DNA from: Larimichthys crocea
Lineage: Eukaryota > Chordata > Actinopteri > Sciaenidae
NCBI RefSeq assembly: GCF_000972845.2
Contig: NC_040016.1
Coordinates: 19,990,098 to 20,054,097, forward strand
Reading direction: 5' to 3'
DNA length: 64,000 nucleotides
Shown piece after piece: positions 1 through 26,004 of the stretch. A program made the translations under genes and the position numbers. A model generated the notes under the pieces. The model did not search any database, was not told the origin of the DNA, and saw nothing but the letters and a program-made list of their open reading frames with translations. The first letter of the stretch is position 1. Every line of letters starts with the position of its first letter.

Positions 1-329
1 CAGTATATGCACTAATTACACCATCAGAGCAGAGCTGATTTCCAATTAATGGTAAGCTTGAATCAGCCAAAAACCTTGGCAACAACTTCTGCTTGTACCT
101 AGTGCCTCCCAGGGGTGTCACATGACCTCAACTGAAGCTCCAAGGTCCATCTGTACTGAATCTCTTTTTATTCACTCTATGATCTGAGATGAATGAAGTC
201 CCTTTTAGGATGTGATAAGCAACAACAGTACTTGTGTCTGGTGGTTTAGGAAGCCAGTACCTCTGACCGTCTGCGTGTTTGTTTTATGTTGTGGAAACTT
301 TAACCTCTTTTTTTCTGACACTGTTCCAG
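1..329 (+). other. atp2b4: atp2b4 intron (partial), upstream of first exon in window
   Basis: Non-coding. It ends in a pyrimidine-rich tract and a CAG acceptor at 327-329, immediately before the first recognisable Ca2+-ATPase exon. The upstream exons of the gene, including the phosphorylated aspartate motif, must lie to the left of the window. No other gene or repeat was recognised here. Confidence 0.7.
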
Positions 330-12905
<12,576 letters not shown>

Positions 12906-15900
12906 GCTCCTCATCCCTCCTCCTCCTCCTCCTCCCTCCTTCCTCCCTCCTCCTTCATGTCATCTGAACTGTCGCACTGAGGAGGGAAGTCATCGCTCTG
13001 CTCATCTCCTCATCCTGCACGCTTCACATCGTCTTCATGCCGCCTCAGTCATTCCTGCCACGTTGTGTTTTTTTCATACTGACTGTGGCGTTGTTCTGCC
13101 TGTAAGTGTGTCCCTTCACCACCACCACCACCACCACCACCACCACTACACGTGGGTGTAGTCGAGCGTGGAGTCGAGCGTCTCCACAGTGGAAGGCCTG
13201 TTCTTGTTCATTCATGTTCATATTTTTTACTTTTGAAAAGCTTTTAACGTCGGGTTCGATCTTTTTGCGGGACTTGCAGCAGCATGTCGTGTTCTGTACT
13301 CGCTTCATTCCTGCGTAACACTCAAACAAAAACGGCACCGAACTTTTCAAAGAGTGCAGTGATTCTCATGTACATACGTTTTCGTTTCCTCCTCTACACA
13401 GCTAACAGCCGGGTTTGGTGTTTCCGAAGATTTTTAGTCAAATGCAAAAATGTAACCTTATTTTTGTTTTTGTTTTTAAAACCTCTTACGATTGTTAATT
13501 CAAACTCCTCAGAATGTCTTGTGAGTGTGACACTACAGTCTTCAAGCTTCAACTGTTAAAAGAAATGTTCTTCCCTTTATCGTGTCTGTATGTGTTTGGT
13601 TTTTCTTTAGCTGCTGTGTTGCATGTGGAAGGACAGAATGTTTACTACCCAAAAATATCTTAACGCGGCGGGCGTCCGAGGAGAGCGCTCGCTCTCAGCT
13701 CAGCTCAGCTCAGCACAGCACAGCGGGGGTCCGACCAAAACTCATCTGGTTCTCTCTGCCTCCCCCACTTCCTCCCCCTCAGTACGTCCACAGTGTCGAT
13801 AGGAAACGGGAAGTTTCCCCTCCTCCAGTAGGGTGCATGTTCTGTTTCATTCGTGTTAAGTCGCATGATAACTTAGGAATGAATATTTGGGGTTCAGTTT
13901 AGACAACCACGTGTGTGTCGTCTGTCCGGAGCGCCGTTAGCTTCCTGTCTGCAGGGCTGAGCCTCATCAATACTCAAGTTAAAGCCCTGAAATACACTCA
14001 TGAGTGTCACTTATGCTAAGAGCCTGGAGCCCATCGCATCCTATAGAGGGTGGAAAAGGTTGATACTCCTCAGTTCAGCCGGTGGTGCTGATTAAAATGA
14101 GGCTGCATGACTTAAATATCAACAGGACGCATCTTCCTGCTGCCGCTCCTCGTCTCGTTCTACTTGAAGGATGAGGGTAAACGTTTATCGTGGGCTGAAA
14201 GGTCAACTGACAGGCCTAAATAAGACCCGCCCTCTTGAAGTCTGACAACCAATAAAAATGACCTGTGACACAGTGAGGTGACAAACAGACAGTATGGATG
14301 AGTTCAGTCCATCAGACAGGAGTCTGGACCGTCTGTCTGCGTTCAACATGACTCTTAGTACCACTCCTTGTGTTTTCGTTCGCTCGCTTCTCCGACTTTA
14401 ACGTACAGAAACTCGGATCAGCTGTCAGTGACAGTTCCTCTCCCCGTTCTGCTGCTTGATCAGACAGACGTCAGCGCGGCGATGATGTCAGCTTGTAGTG
14501 TTAAATCCACTGTGTGTCCGTGCCGCCGCTCAGTACTTCCTGCCTGCCGTTTGTCCGCAGATTACTGTCTTAAAAGAAGAAGGAGTCATCTTCCAATCAG
14601 AAGCAGCGATGCGTCTAATCCCCTCTTAGTCTGACTAGCAGCCATCAACCTATCTATGAACCAGAACACGTTATTGAAGTAATGTGCTACTACTGCCATA
14701 TTTCCAACGTTTTGTCATGACTAGGTTCTTCCTCTCCCCTCTGATGAGCTTTTTCTATGTAACTCAGAGCCATATTTTATAGGTTGTCTGTATTGTTTTT
14801 TATCTCATTGTTATCAAGGTTTCCTTTGGACTTTCTCACCCGATCCTCGACCCTCCCTCCCCTCCCTCCCTCGGCCCTTTACTCCAAACATGACCAAAAA
14901 GCAAGGAGAAAATCTTCAGTCATCACTGCCGAACCAAGTTTAAAGGACCTCTACAATGTTTACATGAAAAGCAAGTGGGTGGCAGTTCGCCTGCGCTTCT
15001 CTCATCCGACCACTTCCCTTTCATTCCCTTGCTTTCCTGAATCTTAGAGTTACTATTTAACTAAATGGGGAATCTTTCTTGCATGGTTTTCATATAAAAT
15101 TCAATGTTTTGCTCATTTTTTACAATTCTTCTGTATTTTTATATTAAGTACTTTTTAATATTTTGGAGATATATGAATATATATGTATAGGCTGAAGAGT
15201 TTGGTGACAGTACAGTACATGAATGAGATGAATCTAACGTGGACTAACGTCTTTTTACAGCTCTGAATATTTATGCCACGTGTGTCGTCTTGGTCACCTG
15301 ATGTTAGGGCTCAGAAACCTGCAGTGACTTGTTTACTTCCTGTTGGCCGTTCAAATTGGGAATCTCAACAATCTTAAGTCTCATCAGCCCCCTTTTTACA
15401 TGAGTATCTTCACTTAAATATGTTGTGATACACTACACGCTATGTGATTTTCGCAGTTATCCAACTCCATTAGAGTTCAGCAGATGCAACGTGAATACAG
15501 CTAACTGTATCAAACATTAAATGGGAGTGTATAATTATTTATCCAACCTCTGGGTTTCTTTGTTTCTGTACTTTGAAAGCTACTACGACTTGATTTCTTT
15601 GAACGAGTGGACTGATGCTGTTTTCCAGCTGACTGGTGTCGGAGCTGACGACCTTATAGAGGATCAAAGCTGTGTCCCGCTTCAGGCCCCGTCCCCTCCG
15701 ATCCCACTCAGATGGACCAAAACCGAAAAAAGTAACTCGAGGACCAAAGTCGAGCCAGCAAAACCAAAACAAACCAATGAGTTACTTTGAGCCCGCCAGC
15801 CAGCGTAGAGGGCTTTGAACCCAATGTGCATAAAGTTCCTGATCCAGAAGGGACTCGATCCAAGATCTAGAGCAACACAGCAGACCCAGCTCGTTTCCTA

Positions 15901-18900
15901 GAAACCGATCGGACCCTTGAAGTCCCCCAAAACAAAACATGAAATCATTTAATGGGTCGTCCAATCAGGAGACATCTCTTTAATTTGGACATCTGAGGAG
16001 GCGGGGCCTGTGCCGGGACGCAGCTGTAGGTGTCCTCACCATTTTATACCAACAGAAACATTTTTGCAGGAAGAGAGCAGGACTGTTAAAGCACTTGTGA
16101 CATCACTTCCTCCTCCTGCCGTTCAGAGACGCGTCTTCCAAACTCTGACGCGTTTTTCTTTAATTTTTTTGTTTTTCCTCTTTTGTTCTGTTGTACTGCT
16201 GAATCTGACAAACACCTCCAGCACAGAAACGCTCCTTACAGTCAGTGCAATGTAAATATTGTCATATTAAGTGAATGACGTGTACCTGCTGTCTGGAAAT
16301 GGGAGAGAGGGCAATCAGCCAATCATCACCCAGCAAAGCTTTAAGAATGTTCTGCCAAAGTCGCTTCTCTCTTTCCTTTCTCTTCGTCTGCACACGTTGG
16401 TTTAGAAAGTTTGCCGTCTCTCCTCCCTCTCCACATCCCGCCTGGATACGATCGTCCCTCTGCTCTCGCCACCTCCTCGGCTTGCGGTGGTCGTCTGTTG
16501 GACTGGTTGGACTGGTTGCCCTCACGTCTCATGCCAGGTGCACAGTGGCAGCCCTGCCATCATCAGAGACACTCCACGCTTTTTATTTGTGCTTCTGGTT
16601 TCAGGCACGTCACAAATGTAAAAAAGAAAAACAGTCCAGATGAGACTCAGCAGCGGACTGAAAATCTTCACCTGGTTTCAGTTTTCTGAAGGTTCTTTGT
16701 TTCGTTTTGGGGTTTTGTTTTTTTTGGGAGTTTAAATGATCTCAGTTCGCCTCCTGTAGGACTTCTGTATGGAAAAATAACTCGCTTGTTATCCCGTCAT
16801 TGTTGCATTTTGACTACGTTGCTTCCTCTTCAGAGCACTGCCTTTCTCAGAACAGCTTCCTGTCGTCGGATATTAAAGGAAACGTTTGGAGAACCTTCAC
16901 ATCCACTTCAGAAATCCACAAATATAAAAAAAAAAAGGTTCAAACGAACTGGAATCTCACAGTTGGAAAAGTCATAACCACTTACACGTATCTATATATT
17001 TATATATTATCATAGATATATTTGATTTCTCATTGCAAAAAAGACTGAAAAAGATTTGTTTTCTGTAATTACTATGATACACAGTAATAGGCGTTGGTGT
17101 TATTTTTGTATAAACATAATATCATCTATGTGGCATGCATGACATATATACAAAATTTGGTGGTTTAAAGCAATATGTCCGACCTGGTGCGATTGGTTCC
17201 GTCGTGTTCTGTGTAGCCTAAAAAAAACAAAAAAAAAAACACACAAAAAGAAAAAAAAAAACTGCATTTGGATAAAACTAACTGTTCAGTATATGTGTTC
17301 AATGTTCTGTGTTCTGCATGTTTTAGTATGGAATGAAACATCCTCCCCCCAAAAAATGTTGACTTGTTTTTCCGAACGAATCTCAAAAACACACGAGACA
17401 TCACACACAGACACGCACACACATGTATTTGCACTGTGAGGTGAAACACACTGAGGAAATGAAACTGTGTGACTTCTGATGGATGGATTGATGAAAGATG
17501 AAATTTATTTTGTGTTCGTTTTTTCTATCGTTTGTTTCATCCTCTCATCCCGACCACACAAAAACACTCAGATTTGCAGATTGTCCTGAACTCATCACCC
17601 ACTCATCTGTGCAGTGAGAGGAGGAGGAGGAGGAGGAGGAGAAAGGAGGAGGGAGACGATGGCAGTTTAAACATTTCGGCATGTGGTTCGAGGAAGGCTC
17701 ATCATCATCATCATCATCACTGATCCTCACGATCCATCGTCGTCCTCCTCCTGCTTCTCTCTGGTGGAGAGAAAAACGAGGAGTTTGTTGCTCACCTGTA
17801 AAATGTCTGTTCACGTCAGAGCTCATCAAGTTTGTCCCACTGCAGCTGTTCAGTATTGATTAATCTACAGGTTTATACTTTATTGATCAATATATAACTA
17901 TAAAATGTTGGTGATGATTTCACAGAGTGAGGCGACGTCCTCAAAGTAGAATCTTATCACATTTGAGAAGCTGAAAACAAAAATCATTAAAGTTAACCAA
18001 TTAATTAAAATTAATCTGCAGCTGTTTTAACTCCAGTAAAACGTCACGTTCTTTATCAAACATGTTCGTTTGTGTGTTCATGTTACAAGCTAATCTTTTT
18101 GTTACATCAGCCTTTAATTCTAACGAGAGCAGTGCTGTGTTGTGATGTGAGTCCCACTGTTAAAACTCCAAAAGAAACTGCTGAAGACACATCAGCTCCT
18201 CTAAAGATCTCTATTTCTACAAAGACCGGCCTTGAAGTTGTTGGAAGGTGGATGTTTTCTGTTGACGATCAGGCTGTGGAAGTGAATGTTGGACTTTGTG
18301 GTCACGTTAAAGTGCACCGAGTGTGTCGTAAATCTGTCAGTGTAACCAGAAAATGTTTCCTGTATTTGTTTCTGGTTTATAAATGATGCACTGTAACTCG
18401 AAGACGAACGTGAACATCCTGATTAAAATGAGACGGTCAGCTGGTTGGATGCAGACATTGACGATCCCCAGAAGATGAACCTCTCGCTTTTCATGTCGAT
18501 ATTTGGAGTTTTGAGTCTCGCCATAAATTATCTATAAAAGTTCATTTTCTCAGCTGATTAATGATGATAAATAAAACACTGACTTTTCCTGCTGCGCCAT
18601 CATCAGTTCAGATTTTTAATTTGTTCAGTACATTTCTAATTTAAGATCCTACAAAACTTTAAGTACATTCCCATCTGCCTCAGCTGATTACCAGATGTTA
18701 GTGTGGTAACTAAGCTATGGTGGTGAATACACCTGCGATCTCAGCATCGTCATCATCACCCTGCTGAACACAGAGGACATGACCTCGGTGTCGGGCAGAT
18801 TCTGAGCCACGGCGGTGATTTGTTTGTGCGCCAAAATAAAACTTCCTGTGCTTCCCTGTATGCGTGTGCGCGTGTGAGTGTGTGTTTCCTCAGTGTGTGT

Positions 18901-19116
18901 GTCACCTTCTCCCTGGTTCACCCTCATCCTGTCCGTCTCCATCAGACGTCCTCCTCCTGTTTGCCTCAATCTATGCAACAGAATCCTCCAGTTCGACTCC
19001 AGTGGTTCATCTGGTTTCTCCCTCACGCTCTCACTCTGTCTGCTCGTCTCCGTCTTTATCTGCTTTTTATTTTTTAGTTCTTTCTACAAACAGAACCACC
19101 TGTACATTGATGTATG

Positions 19117-19155
<39 letters not shown>

Positions 19156-19410
19156 TGGGTGCACACACACATACATGCACACACACACACACACACACGC
19201 GTTGTTTTCTTTACTCTTTTGTAAGATATGATCGTGTGGAATGCCTTGGTCTTAGTGTCATGTCGTTTGAACTTAAGCTGAACAAAAGATGATAATCAAG
19301 CAACTGAGTAAAAGTTGTTACATAAGTATATATATATAATATATAAATATATATAAATATATACAAATCTATATACATAAAATAAAGCCATTGGAATTTG
19401 AAATAAATCT
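12906..19410 (+). other. atp2b4: Probable long 3' UTR of atp2b4
   Basis: The 6.5 kb after the stop codon has no supportable gene. It starts with a CCT-rich run (12910-12957), then (ACC)n at 13117-13147, GGA repeats at about 17619-17650, an ATC run at about 17698-17720, and (GT)n followed by (CA)n at about 19119-19199. AATAAA at 19381-19386, close to a second AATAAA-like signal at about 19402, is a plausible end of the transcript. Calling the whole interval UTR is inference; an earlier polyadenylation site is equally possible. Confidence 0.4.
19381..19386 (+). terminator. atp2b4: Candidate polyadenylation signal for atp2b4
   Basis: AATAAA follows an AT-rich stretch of ATATAA repeats. It is the last strong signal before an interspersed repeat begins near 20.0 kb. 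Confidence 0.35.
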
Positions 19411-20029
19411 GCGTCCATTTGTGATTCTTTGATTTGATGGTTCAGAGGTTAAAACTCGACATTAGCTGGTATTTGTGTGATTGAGTCTGATCCCGCTGTG
19501 GTAAATATGGACAGCTGTACACGTGTATTTGTCCTGATTACATTACTTATGATCAAAAATTAGCAGGTCAACAACACAAGACATAGCAGCAAGCAGTGTT
19601 GTAGTCAGGACCGAGACCAGATGAACAGACAAACTCTTGGGGTGCCTCATTAAGCGTCGCCTTGAAGTATTCTCACCGCTGTGTTCTTTCACACTCTCCT
19701 AAAACTCTTTCTGGTTTAGGTAATTCCAGATTTAGCTGATGTCTCCTCCCAAACAATTAAAGAATAAATCAGACAATGCAGAAACGATTGGACTATAATC
19801 CAGAGTCCTCTTTGGCCTTTAAAAAGTGGTCCTAAGACAGATCTCGAGGACTACGACACTGGCAGCCAGCTAATATCACTGACTAGGTCAGTCCAGCTTG
19901 GCGTCTGTCGTTCAGTCTTTTATTTCACCGAGCTCTCACCAACACTTGTCAAGTGGCTTCTTACTCGCTCACTCTTTCCTTTTCTCTACTTAGCTTCCAC
20001 CATCAACATTCCCCTCAGCCTCTTCTCCT

Positions 20030-20271
20030 CTGCCATAGAGGCTGCTGAGCCCAGTTACATTGCCTACTTGCTCAGCTCCTGTTCTGGCACGACACTGGGC
20101 ATGTAAACCTCCTCTTCCCAATGGTCCAAAGCGCCTGTGGTACAAACACTGACACTCCCCTCGGTGAGCTTAACATGAGCTAACAGCAGCTACAGCTGTC
20201 AGCAGTTTACTTCACTGTCCATCATGAAACTCTGTAAATCACAGAGAGTTGAGGCGGAGCAGCCGGAGGAC
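20030..20271 (-). repeat. Interspersed repeat A, copy 1
   Basis: This segment matches the reverse complement of 26376-26676 over most of its length. Shared blocks include CTCCGGCTGCTCCGCCTCAA, the TTTACAGAGTTTC...GATGGACAGTGAAGTAAAC region and GTGTCGTGCCAGAACAGGAG. Small indels separate the copies. It is a non-autonomous dispersed element of unknown class. Confidence 0.75.
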
Positions 20272-20769
20272 ATCAGAGGGAAAACCAGAAAACATTTTCT
20301 CCATAAAATATGATCCAGCTTCACCAGAATCAGTGAAATAGTTGGTGCTGTGTGACTTAGTGCCGTAAAGCGTTACGTACTTCTCCCGACCCGGAGTGTT
20401 TTTTAAAAACTACAGTGTTTGAACAACTTATGGAGCAGTCTTCAAAATTCCAACAACATATCTGCGAGCTGTTTTTAAATGTCCATCTGAAAGAAGTAAC
20501 CCCATCATGTTTGTGTGACAGTCTGATAATAGTTAGGTTGTTTTTATAGAGAGAGGAACGAAGCCAGCAGAGAGAGAAAATCACATTCATATGATGGACA
20601 TCTTAGATCGCTCCGTTACCGTGGAAACGCAGCTGTGATCAACACCTGTTACTATGAGCAATAACAGAGAATATCTGCGAGTGCCAATAAATGTCATTTT
20701 GTTCCCATCGATCAGGCGGAGTAATAAACAAGACAGGAACACAAAATCCATCCACCAAAATTCTCCACT

Positions 20770-21060
20770 GATATGAAGTGAAGCCAAAAACTGCAGTTCC
20801 TCTAACGGCCACTTGAGGCTGGCTCCAGAAGTGAGACAGTCTCCATAAGTCTCCATGTTCACAGCAGAAATAAACATGTTTACAGCCTGGTACAAAAAAC
20901 AGTTTTGGTCTCTGTAGCTAATTTCCCCGTTCATGACAACTGTACTGAGGGTGAATTTATATACAACTCACCTGTTCACATTATATTAAGGTTTAAAGTT
21001 ATGCAGGATTAGAGTGTGGACGCTTTGACAGGTGGCTGCTGTTACAGATGGCTTGTTTGA
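20770..21060 (+). repeat. Interspersed repeat B, copy 1 (longest)
   Basis: Shares AAAAACTGCAGTTCCTC, GTCTCCATAAGT, and AACATGTTTACAGCCTGGTA with 40262-40372 and 50036-50178. I recognise it as a common percomorph fish dispersed repeat. This copy continues further 3' than the others, past CCCCGTTCATGACAACTGTA. Confidence 0.75.
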
Positions 21061-24000
21061 GCAACCAGGCTTCATTCGACCCGCCTCAGGTCCACTGATG
21101 ATCCATGTCTTTGCCAGGAGGTGTGAGAGATGCAAGATGGAGTCACAGAGCTTTAAAGCGGCTCTTTGGAAACCTGTGGGTGACGTCACGGATACGCAAC
21201 AAAGAACTACAGGCTGGAGTCAAACCCGGGCGGCTGCTGCAAGAACTCAGCCTTTTGTACGTAGGGTGTCCCAGAATATCACCGTTTGATTGAAGTGCTG
21301 ATTGCTCAAAGACGTATTCAACCTTGAGTATAACCTGGAAATAAATATAAATATATCTATAGGGTTTATAATAAAGAGGCTGTTTAGTTAATCAGGTTTG
21401 ATGCCCTGTAATGGACTGTATATGACCTCATGACCCCACGTCTGGTAAAGCTCTACGAACGTGAGTGACTCTCAGGTTTGAGGCCATCTTTCACCAGGCT
21501 GGAGGTCAGGAGGAGGACAGAGAGAAGGTCAACATCTGTCCAGGGGTTGTTGATAGAGACAAACAGACACTGATGCTCACATTAAGAGCAGCATTGTGAG
21601 GGCAAAGAGAATCTGCCTGCACTCAGACTAGGCTGTGCACTTATGCAACAGCAGATGTTATTGATGTGGATCGGCTGCAAGGAATTATGGGACGACATCC
21701 TCCGGTGTGTCCTGCACTGAAGGAAGCATCGAAGCACCTTTCCTCTCTTATCATGGCTGCAGCTCAGATACTTCAAAATAAAAAATAAAGGCTGCAGCTG
21801 TGGCGTCTCTTCATAAAGCTGAAGCTCCAGATGTGGTGAACAGACACTTCCTCTTCCTCAGCAGCTGCTCAGTGCAACACTGCCACCATGTGGATACAGG
21901 CTGCTTTACACCTGAGAGACATAACACCAGCTTTGCAGATTACAGATGTGTATGGATGTAAATATTGATCTGATACACGCTCATTGATCAGCAGCAGGAG
22001 TAAACGGCTGAGTTTAGATGTGACACATGCATCGTGTGCTCTCTCTTAACCCTGACAGTCCAGTTCACCTCCTGATCCGGAGATATTTGAGCTCCCAGCA
22101 GACCTAATACTCCATCCACAATGGTGGAGGACGTATTCAGATCCTTTACTGAAGTAAGAGTATTGATACCGCACTGTAAAAACAACAAAACATACTTTAA
22201 GTATTAAGTATACGAGTATTTTATAGATATTATATTACTGGATTATAATTATAAAATTATTATAATGAATGTGTATTTATTTTTATTTATTTGTTGTTGT
22301 TTTTTAACAGTCACCTAAAAACAGAATATACGACTGAAATCATGAGCATGCAGAACAACATTAAAGAAAATATTAAGCAGGCTCATAATGCTAATGCACA
22401 TATAAAACTATAAAATGAGAGATGTGTATATATGGACTACATAAGACAACATTGAAACATGCAAAGCTGAAGCACGGACGTAAAAAACACCAGACTACAT
22501 TTATTGTTCCCGAGCTACATTAAATATGTTTTTAGAAACTAAAAGGCTAAACATGAAGTTTTAATGTAAAATATACTCCAACTCAATAACAGCACAATAC
22601 ACAGTCTTGATGTAATTTGTACATTTTTGGGGGTAAACAGACTGACAACGCAACATCTCACATTCACCATTTGTACACTGGATTGGTGGTCTGAGGTTGA
22701 AGGTGTCCTGTGTTGTACAAACTGTAGAAAGCAGTAAATCTGTTCAGAGATGTCTGGTTTGTAGTAACTTCATAAATCTCTGGACGGTAAACAGTGAGGC
22801 TGACGTCAGTGAGATGAAGTTACAGTAAATGAAACGCTGCATCGTTTTCCTGTGAGTCCCTCATGTTTGGGAGTTGGTGATCTGAATCCAGCGTGAGAAT
22901 GGCGGACCCCACCAGTAACAATGAAAATGACTAAAACATGCTGATTAACTGTTGCTCAAAAAAAATGCAAACCAAAATGAGTAATCCCATTTAAGCTTTG
23001 ATCAGGAATAACGAACCCTACATCTGATGTCGACAAATTAAAGATGAAATCACAAAGTCGGAGCCTTGCCAATAGTAGATGACGATCATTCACCTGCAGA
23101 GACGTGGGCAGTGCAGGATGAGCTGCACACGGGAACCAGTTCACTAGTTTGTCGTCTTCAGGGTCACCATCACGACGTTTTTTGCTGTTGGCTGCAACTT
23201 TCAATCAGAATCAGAAACATGTTTATTCACATACATCAAATTTATCTTTTTGTGTTTTGGTGCAAAACAAACATCTTAAATCTTAAAGCACTTAAAGCGA
23301 ATGTTTTATTCACCCCTCTGATACAAATTCAACTTTAGTGAACTACGACCAGCAAAATAGCAAAGGAGCGTGTGTGTCTGTAGCCTAATATTGCTCATTG
23401 TCGTGCTCTTGTCATGGTTTTTAGTTTCTGGTTCAAAGTTTCCTGTTTTTATTTTGTAATTCTCTCTTCTCTTGTTGTTCCTACATGCGTAGCAGAAGTA
23501 ACAGTTTCATAAATAATCTGTAAAACAAAACTTGAATATCGTGTTTGACTCGGATCCAAACCACAATCTGATCGGCCTGCTGTGAGAAATGTTTTCACCA
23601 TCTGCTGATTAGCTTCTTTCCCTTTCTTTCTCTTTCAGCCTCACTTCCTCGCTTTCTTCTCTGTCCATCTCCATTTGTCTTTGAATGTCTTCACGTTGTC
23701 TTCATCTACTCTCTAATGGACTAAATCACTTCTCCTCACTCCGTCTTCTCTGCCCACGAGCCTCTGACGGCAGCCCACATTTCTCGCTGAGGGAAACTCG
23801 TCCTGGAAGTTGTTGTCAAGACGACTGCGTTTCTAACAGTGACTGTGGCGATACTGCGGCAACCAGTTTATTTGGGTTCATTAGTGTTGGGGGGATGGGG
23901 GTTGTAATGTCAAGGAAGTTGGAGGAGAGCTCCAGGCGACAAGCATCTTAACTACAGAGAGAGTGTTCAGAGAAGTTTAAACCTGAAGTGACAGACAGTT

Positions 24001-24437
24001 TGCTGACATTCAGTTTATCCACACTGACTCATTCCTGTGTGTCTGCACCTTCAACATCAATAAAACCATTCAGACACATTTTTATAAATTCCTCTTTGTC
24101 AGACGCCTGAATCTCCCCGAGAGGAACGGCGCAGATTAGACCAGAAAATAGAAAAACGATTATCCCTGAATTGAATTTCATCCTCCTTTTCAAAAACACC
24201 TGATTATGTAAAGAGTATCTGTGATTGTGTAAACCTTCTCCACTGTCACTCTGAGGTGCAGCAGCCTCTTTGGGATTGTATTGACACAAATAAGCTGCAG
24301 AAATGTTTCATATTTCTTCCTCTACACACACAGAATCACATGTCAGGGAGATGGAGGTGCTGACGTTGGTCTCATTAGCAAATCAAATGCCTCACTTTGA
24401 ATTATTTGTGACTCTTAAGCCTGTGGGAGGTCTGAAT

Positions 24438-24440
<3 letters not shown>

Positions 24441-24499
<59 letters not shown>
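24441..24499 (+). repeat. (GT)n microsatellite abutting the pth4 promoter
   Basis: About 29 uninterrupted GT units end at CGTATAAAAGG, so the repeat touches the TATA box of the next gene. Confidence 0.95.
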
Positions 24500-24501
<2 letters not shown>

Positions 24502-24502
<1 letters not shown>

Positions 24503-24509
24503 ATAAAAG
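24502..24509 (+). promoter_or_regulatory. pth4: TATA box of the PTH-family gene
   Basis: TATAAAAG lies about 30 bp upstream of a likely transcription start near 24533. A first, non-coding exon follows and ends at 24581 with a consensus donor GTAAGT. A non-coding first exon is the usual gene structure of the PTH family. Start site and exon are inferred. Confidence 0.6.
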
Positions 24510-24532
24510 GTCTGGAGGTCGAACCTGAAGTC

Positions 24533-24581
24533 AGTTTAGTGTCCGATCATCAGAGGAACGGCTGTCACCAACAGCGACAAT
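24533..24581 (+). other. pth4: Probable non-coding first exon of pth4
   Basis: A short 5' UTR exon between the TATA box and the donor AAT|GTAAGT. The intron then runs to the acceptor TTGCAG at 26001. The intron (24582-26001) contains no other supportable feature. Confidence 0.5.
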
Positions 24582-26004
24582 GTAAGTATCATCACTTTTC
24601 GAAGCTCAAAGTGTGATTTTGTAAAAAATGTCTGTAGATTTCACAGTGAAAAACCAACAAAGACGGTAAAGGATTGTAAAATATGCCATGAAGTATGACT
24701 GTGTTCCTGTTTACAGTTAAACAGCCTTCATCTATACGCTATTTTCAGGGAATTATACGGTAAAACACCATGTTTGTGATATTTAACAGTCTTTTACTGT
24801 CATGGTTTGGTTTTTCACTGTAAAACCTACAGACAGACAGAAAAGGTTATACTTTATTACAGCTGTATTCTGACAACCACAGCTTTCTTTTTCATATTTT
24901 ATAGCAAAACCTTTTCCTATACAGCATTTTAAGGGAGTTATACAGAATAAAGTAGTATTTTTATTAGAGAATTGTTATATATTTTACAGTCTTTCACTGT
25001 AAACTCTACAGACACTTTAAAATATTGAAAGGTTATATACTGTATTTAATTTTATTTTTAACAGTGTGTAATCTGTGAAATGTTCACCTGTGCGAAACAA
25101 AGCAGCAGAAAAACTAATTTTCCTGTTGAATTTAGCTTTCTGCATTTTTTTTTGATCAATGTACAAATTAAGGAATTGAAGTTTACATTTTTTTTATTTG
25201 TGCATATTGCTCTATGCAAGTAGTACTTATTGCTGCACTAATATGTCCTTGTCGCTCTGTACCTTGATTGTTTCCCCTTTTTTGTAAGTCACCTTGAGCG
25301 TCAGCTTGATGACTAAATGTAAATTAAATGTGTGTCTGAGGCTCTGAGGTGTGTCTTTGGAAAACCACGAATCTGTTTAGAGAGAAGCGGAGCCTCCGAT
25401 TGGCCGCTGTGGTCAGTTTAGCTCACTTGTAGTACATTGAGGTCATGTACAAGACAACTTCCAGAAGATAAAAATGTCTTTATGAACAGGTTTAAAACGG
25501 GTTTCGCTTCACAGGCTCGACATCAGGAAAATCACTGAGGACGAATCTGCAAATAGAAACAAATTTCATTAAACACACGCACAACACACGCGTGGTCTTT
25601 GGCTGATTACAGTGAATTTTATACAAAGGAAGCGATCCACTGTGGATTTGTTGCTCTTTTTAAGGTGCTAAACAGTCATAATGTGTGTTATTACTTACGG
25701 ACAATAGTGAGGTTCAGGCAGGAAAAATCTTTTGATGGGCTTCCTGTCCTTTCTCCTTTCACATAAAGAGTGTTTCATACATGTATGACACAAACAATGA
25801 TGACTAAACAGTGTGATCAACAAAACAGACCAACAGACTGAGAACCAGACTAACAAACAGACATGACAGGTGGACTGTTTGTCCACCGCTCTTCTCTTTC
25901 CCATTTCACATTCTGTTGTATTACTTTATCAAAGATTATATATTATATATAAACATTTTGACATTGCATTGTTTTCTGTGTTTCTTGCTGTTTTCTTGCA
26001 GACG

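Larger units (their letters stand above)
19411..24440. other. Intergenic region atp2b4-pth4
   Basis: No gene supported. It holds one copy of interspersed repeat A (20030-20271), one copy of interspersed repeat B (about 20770-21060), and AT-rich unique-looking sequence. Short open frames here, such as 20587-20934 on the minus strand, overlap the repeats and carry no recognisable domain. Confidence 0.55.
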
